From the NCBI GenBank assembly GCA_025766275.1, contig JAFKAC010000057.1, positions 62,001 through 126,000 of the forward strand: a DNA stretch of 64,000 bases. The letters are read 5' to 3'. The position numbers and the translations under genes were made by a program. Origin of the DNA: Lactarius indigo (lineage: Eukaryota; Basidiomycota; Agaricomycetes; Russulales; Russulaceae). Below the pieces are notes generated by a model. It saw only the letters and a program-made list of their open reading frames with translations, was not told the DNA's origin and ran no database searches. Of the stretch, positions 62,691 through 64,000 are shown piece after piece (position 1 is the stretch's first letter; the number at the start of each line of letters is the position of its first letter).

Positions 62691-64000
62691 GTGGCTGTAA
62701 CAACCAGAGACCAGTGGACCAGTTTTCGTCCATACTCACTCCCAAGAAGAGGAGAACGTAACGTCCCTACGCGCTTTTTGCAAGCTGCTAGCTGGAGGGA
62801 AAGACAAGAGGAAACAGGATACTTTGTCGAGTTCAACGGACCTAGCAGGTTCCGCCCAGTTGAGTTCAACTTCGATCACTTGTGTTGGGTGGAAGTTACG
62901 TGGAACCCCATAGACTCCCAGTGGGACGTCATCAGACCAGCAGGACCCAGATACCGTTGTGACATCGACGCACGGGAGCTCAATAGTAGAGCAGATTGGG
63001 GCCCCATCGACGGGCAAATACAAGAACACTCCACTGGAGAGGTAGTATCAGAAGAATCGGAGGAAGAGCAGGATAGCCAAGAAAACGAGGGAAGTGAAGG
63101 ACGGGAGCCAAATCAAACCGAAACCAGCGGAGGAGCCATACAAGATCTCCTCATCGAGCGAGCTGAGTCCGCACACATCACAGAGCCAGAACCAATTCAC
63201 ATCAGATCACCAGCAATCATGGCCACCCTAACGCAAGCAATGGAAGAAGTCGCAATCGAAGAAGAACGCGCCATAAGAGCGGAGGCAAGAGACATTCTCA
63301 TGCCCATCAATCCGGAAACCGGAGTACGAATGACCGCAGACGACGCAGCAATATTCAGGGCCATAGGATCCGACAGAGGAGACCCCCCATCCGGACGACG
63401 ACCAGCGTTAGAACTCCCCCCAGGTATGGGAGGACCTAACGGCGATCCACCACCCCCACCCGGAGGAGGTGTCCCATTTGATATACGCAGAACCGAACCA
63501 CCCAGAGGACCACCCGCTGGACCGCCAGGCGGTGGAGGTGGAGGAGGAGGAGGAGGTGGTGGAGATGCCGGAGGAGGACATCACAACGAAAAACTAACCA
63601 GCGAGCCACCCTCTATTTTCGACGGAGACAGACTCAAAGTAGACCAATTCCTCACACAGTGGCACGTCTACTGGGGCATGAATCTAGACGCCCCCATCAT
63701 GCGCAACGATTATAGGAGATGCCTCCTATTTCTTTCATACATCAAAGGCGGAGCGGTCAGCGAATGGGTTTTATCCTTCCTGAACTGGCTCAATAGACAA
63801 ATACAACGAGGGATCAGCCCCTACACTCGCGACCTATGGGACGCCGTAGCCGACGGATTTAGCCAGCGGTTCGAGAATACGCTGGAACGGGAACAAGCAC
63901 AAGCCATACTAAGAAAGGGGTTTAAAATGACCGGAGAAGATATTGACAAGTACATCAATGATTTTGAACAGCTCGCACGAAAGGCTCACTACCGCCTCAA
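62691..64000 (+). CDS. gag: E3 Gag, partial, with conserved non-AUG N-terminal extension
   Basis: The frame is open from GTG 62691 (ATCGTGG context) as VAVTTRDQWTSFRPYSLPRR, then EFNGPSRFRPVEFNF and ARELNSRADWGPIDGQ, to the first ATG of the RNA at 63219 (MATLTQAMEEV) and on through a poly-glycine linker into the capsid domain (IFDGDRLKVDQFLTQWHVYW). It is truncated by the window end. The extension is 176 codons versus 173 in E2. Upstream of the GTG the two elements differ by 2 nt in length, so the shared frame begins at about this point. Confidence 0.8.
   Translation, partial: MAVTTRDQWTSFRPYSLPRRGERNVPTRFLQAASWRERQEETGYFVEFNGPSRFRPVEFNFDHLCWVEVTWNPIDSQWDVIRPAGPRYRCDIDARELNSRADWGPIDGQIQEHSTGEVVSEESEEEQDSQENEGSEGREPNQTETSGGAIQDLLIERAESAHITEPEPIHIRSPAIMATLTQAMEEVAIEEERAIRAEARDILMPINPETGVRMTADDAAIFRAIGSDRGDPPSGRRPALELPPGMGGPNGDPPPPPGGGVPFDIRRTEPPRGPPAGPPGGGGGGGGGGGGDAGGGHHNEKLTSEPPSIFDGDRLKVDQFLTQWHVYWGMNLDAPIMRNDYRRCLLFLSYIKGGAVSEWVLSFLNWLNRQIQRGISPYTRDLWDAVADGFSQRFENTLEREQAQAILRKGFKMTGEDIDKYINDFEQLARKAHYRL

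Larger units (their letters stand above)
62154..64000 (+). mobile_element. Ty3/Gypsy LTR retrotransposon E3, 5' part, running off the window
   Basis: 5' LTR of about 519 bp (62154-62672, ends TGTCACG and GTTACA), PBS and start of gag, related to E2 but clearly diverged. It is inserted in the Copia RNase H codons. The left TSD candidate is GTCAC at 62149-62153; its partner is beyond the window. Confidence 0.9.

Overview
The window looks like a repeat-rich block of an Agaricomycete (mushroom-type basidiomycete) nuclear genome. Support for this: host genes are broken by many 45-60 nt GT-AG introns; there are Goodbye-NACHT-ankyrin STAND genes; there is a Plavaka (Tnp2, CACTA-like) transposase; and there are four Ty3/Gypsy chromovirus-type retrotransposons. 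I saw no rRNA, tRNA or CRISPR.

Layout. 1-5.1 kb: a relic repeat module, then decayed remains of a kinetochore Spc7/KNL1 gene and of an emopamil-binding (EXPERA) exon. 5.1-18.3 kb: a minus-strand Plavaka transposase gene split by a complete, nearly intact Gypsy element (E1, 7401-17237, TSD TGCAG). 18.5-21.3 kb: an intact nine-exon host gene of unknown function. 21.4-29.0 kb: a GACT-rich low-complexity tract split by a second Gypsy element on the minus strand (E4, 21770-28885, TSD CTCAA). 29.0-35.0 kb: STAND gene A with its repeated 5' and 3' flanks. 35.3-45.9 kb: a 2.1-kb foldback DNA element with two 1,042-bp arms and a 9-bp TSD, itself invaded by Gypsy element E2 (36683-44487, TSD GGCAC) and by a solo LTR of the E1 family (44535-45230, TSD GGAGG). 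46.4-53.5 kb: an ABCC-type ABC transporter gene. 53.9-61.0 kb: STAND gene B (intact) and gene C (5' part only). 61.0-64.0 kb: a Copia fragment cutting gene C, itself cut by the fourth Gypsy element (E3), which runs off the window.

The most interesting biology is in how the Gypsy elements organise translation and priming. All four carry a self-priming signature: the primer binding site is a 10-11 nt complement of a segment placed 34-35 nt after the TATA box, as in Tf1/sushi elements. E1 carries accessory ORFs ahead of gag-pol. From its predicted RNA start to position 11219 (3.3 kb) there is not one ATG, yet two ORFs of about 420 and 327 codons lie there. In both, removal of a 52-56 nt GTRAGT...AG intron would join A to TG and create the start codon. 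The first of these introns contains the primer binding site, so the RNA that makes ORF1 could not be reverse transcribed. Four hairpins with different stems but the same CGAGTG hexaloop sit at these junctions. E2 and E3 have AUG-free leaders of about 770-780 nt that contain a conserved in-frame N-terminal Gag extension, apparently started at a GTG. Mutational decay of the elements is dominated by CpG transitions, including three CGA-to-TGA type stops in E4.
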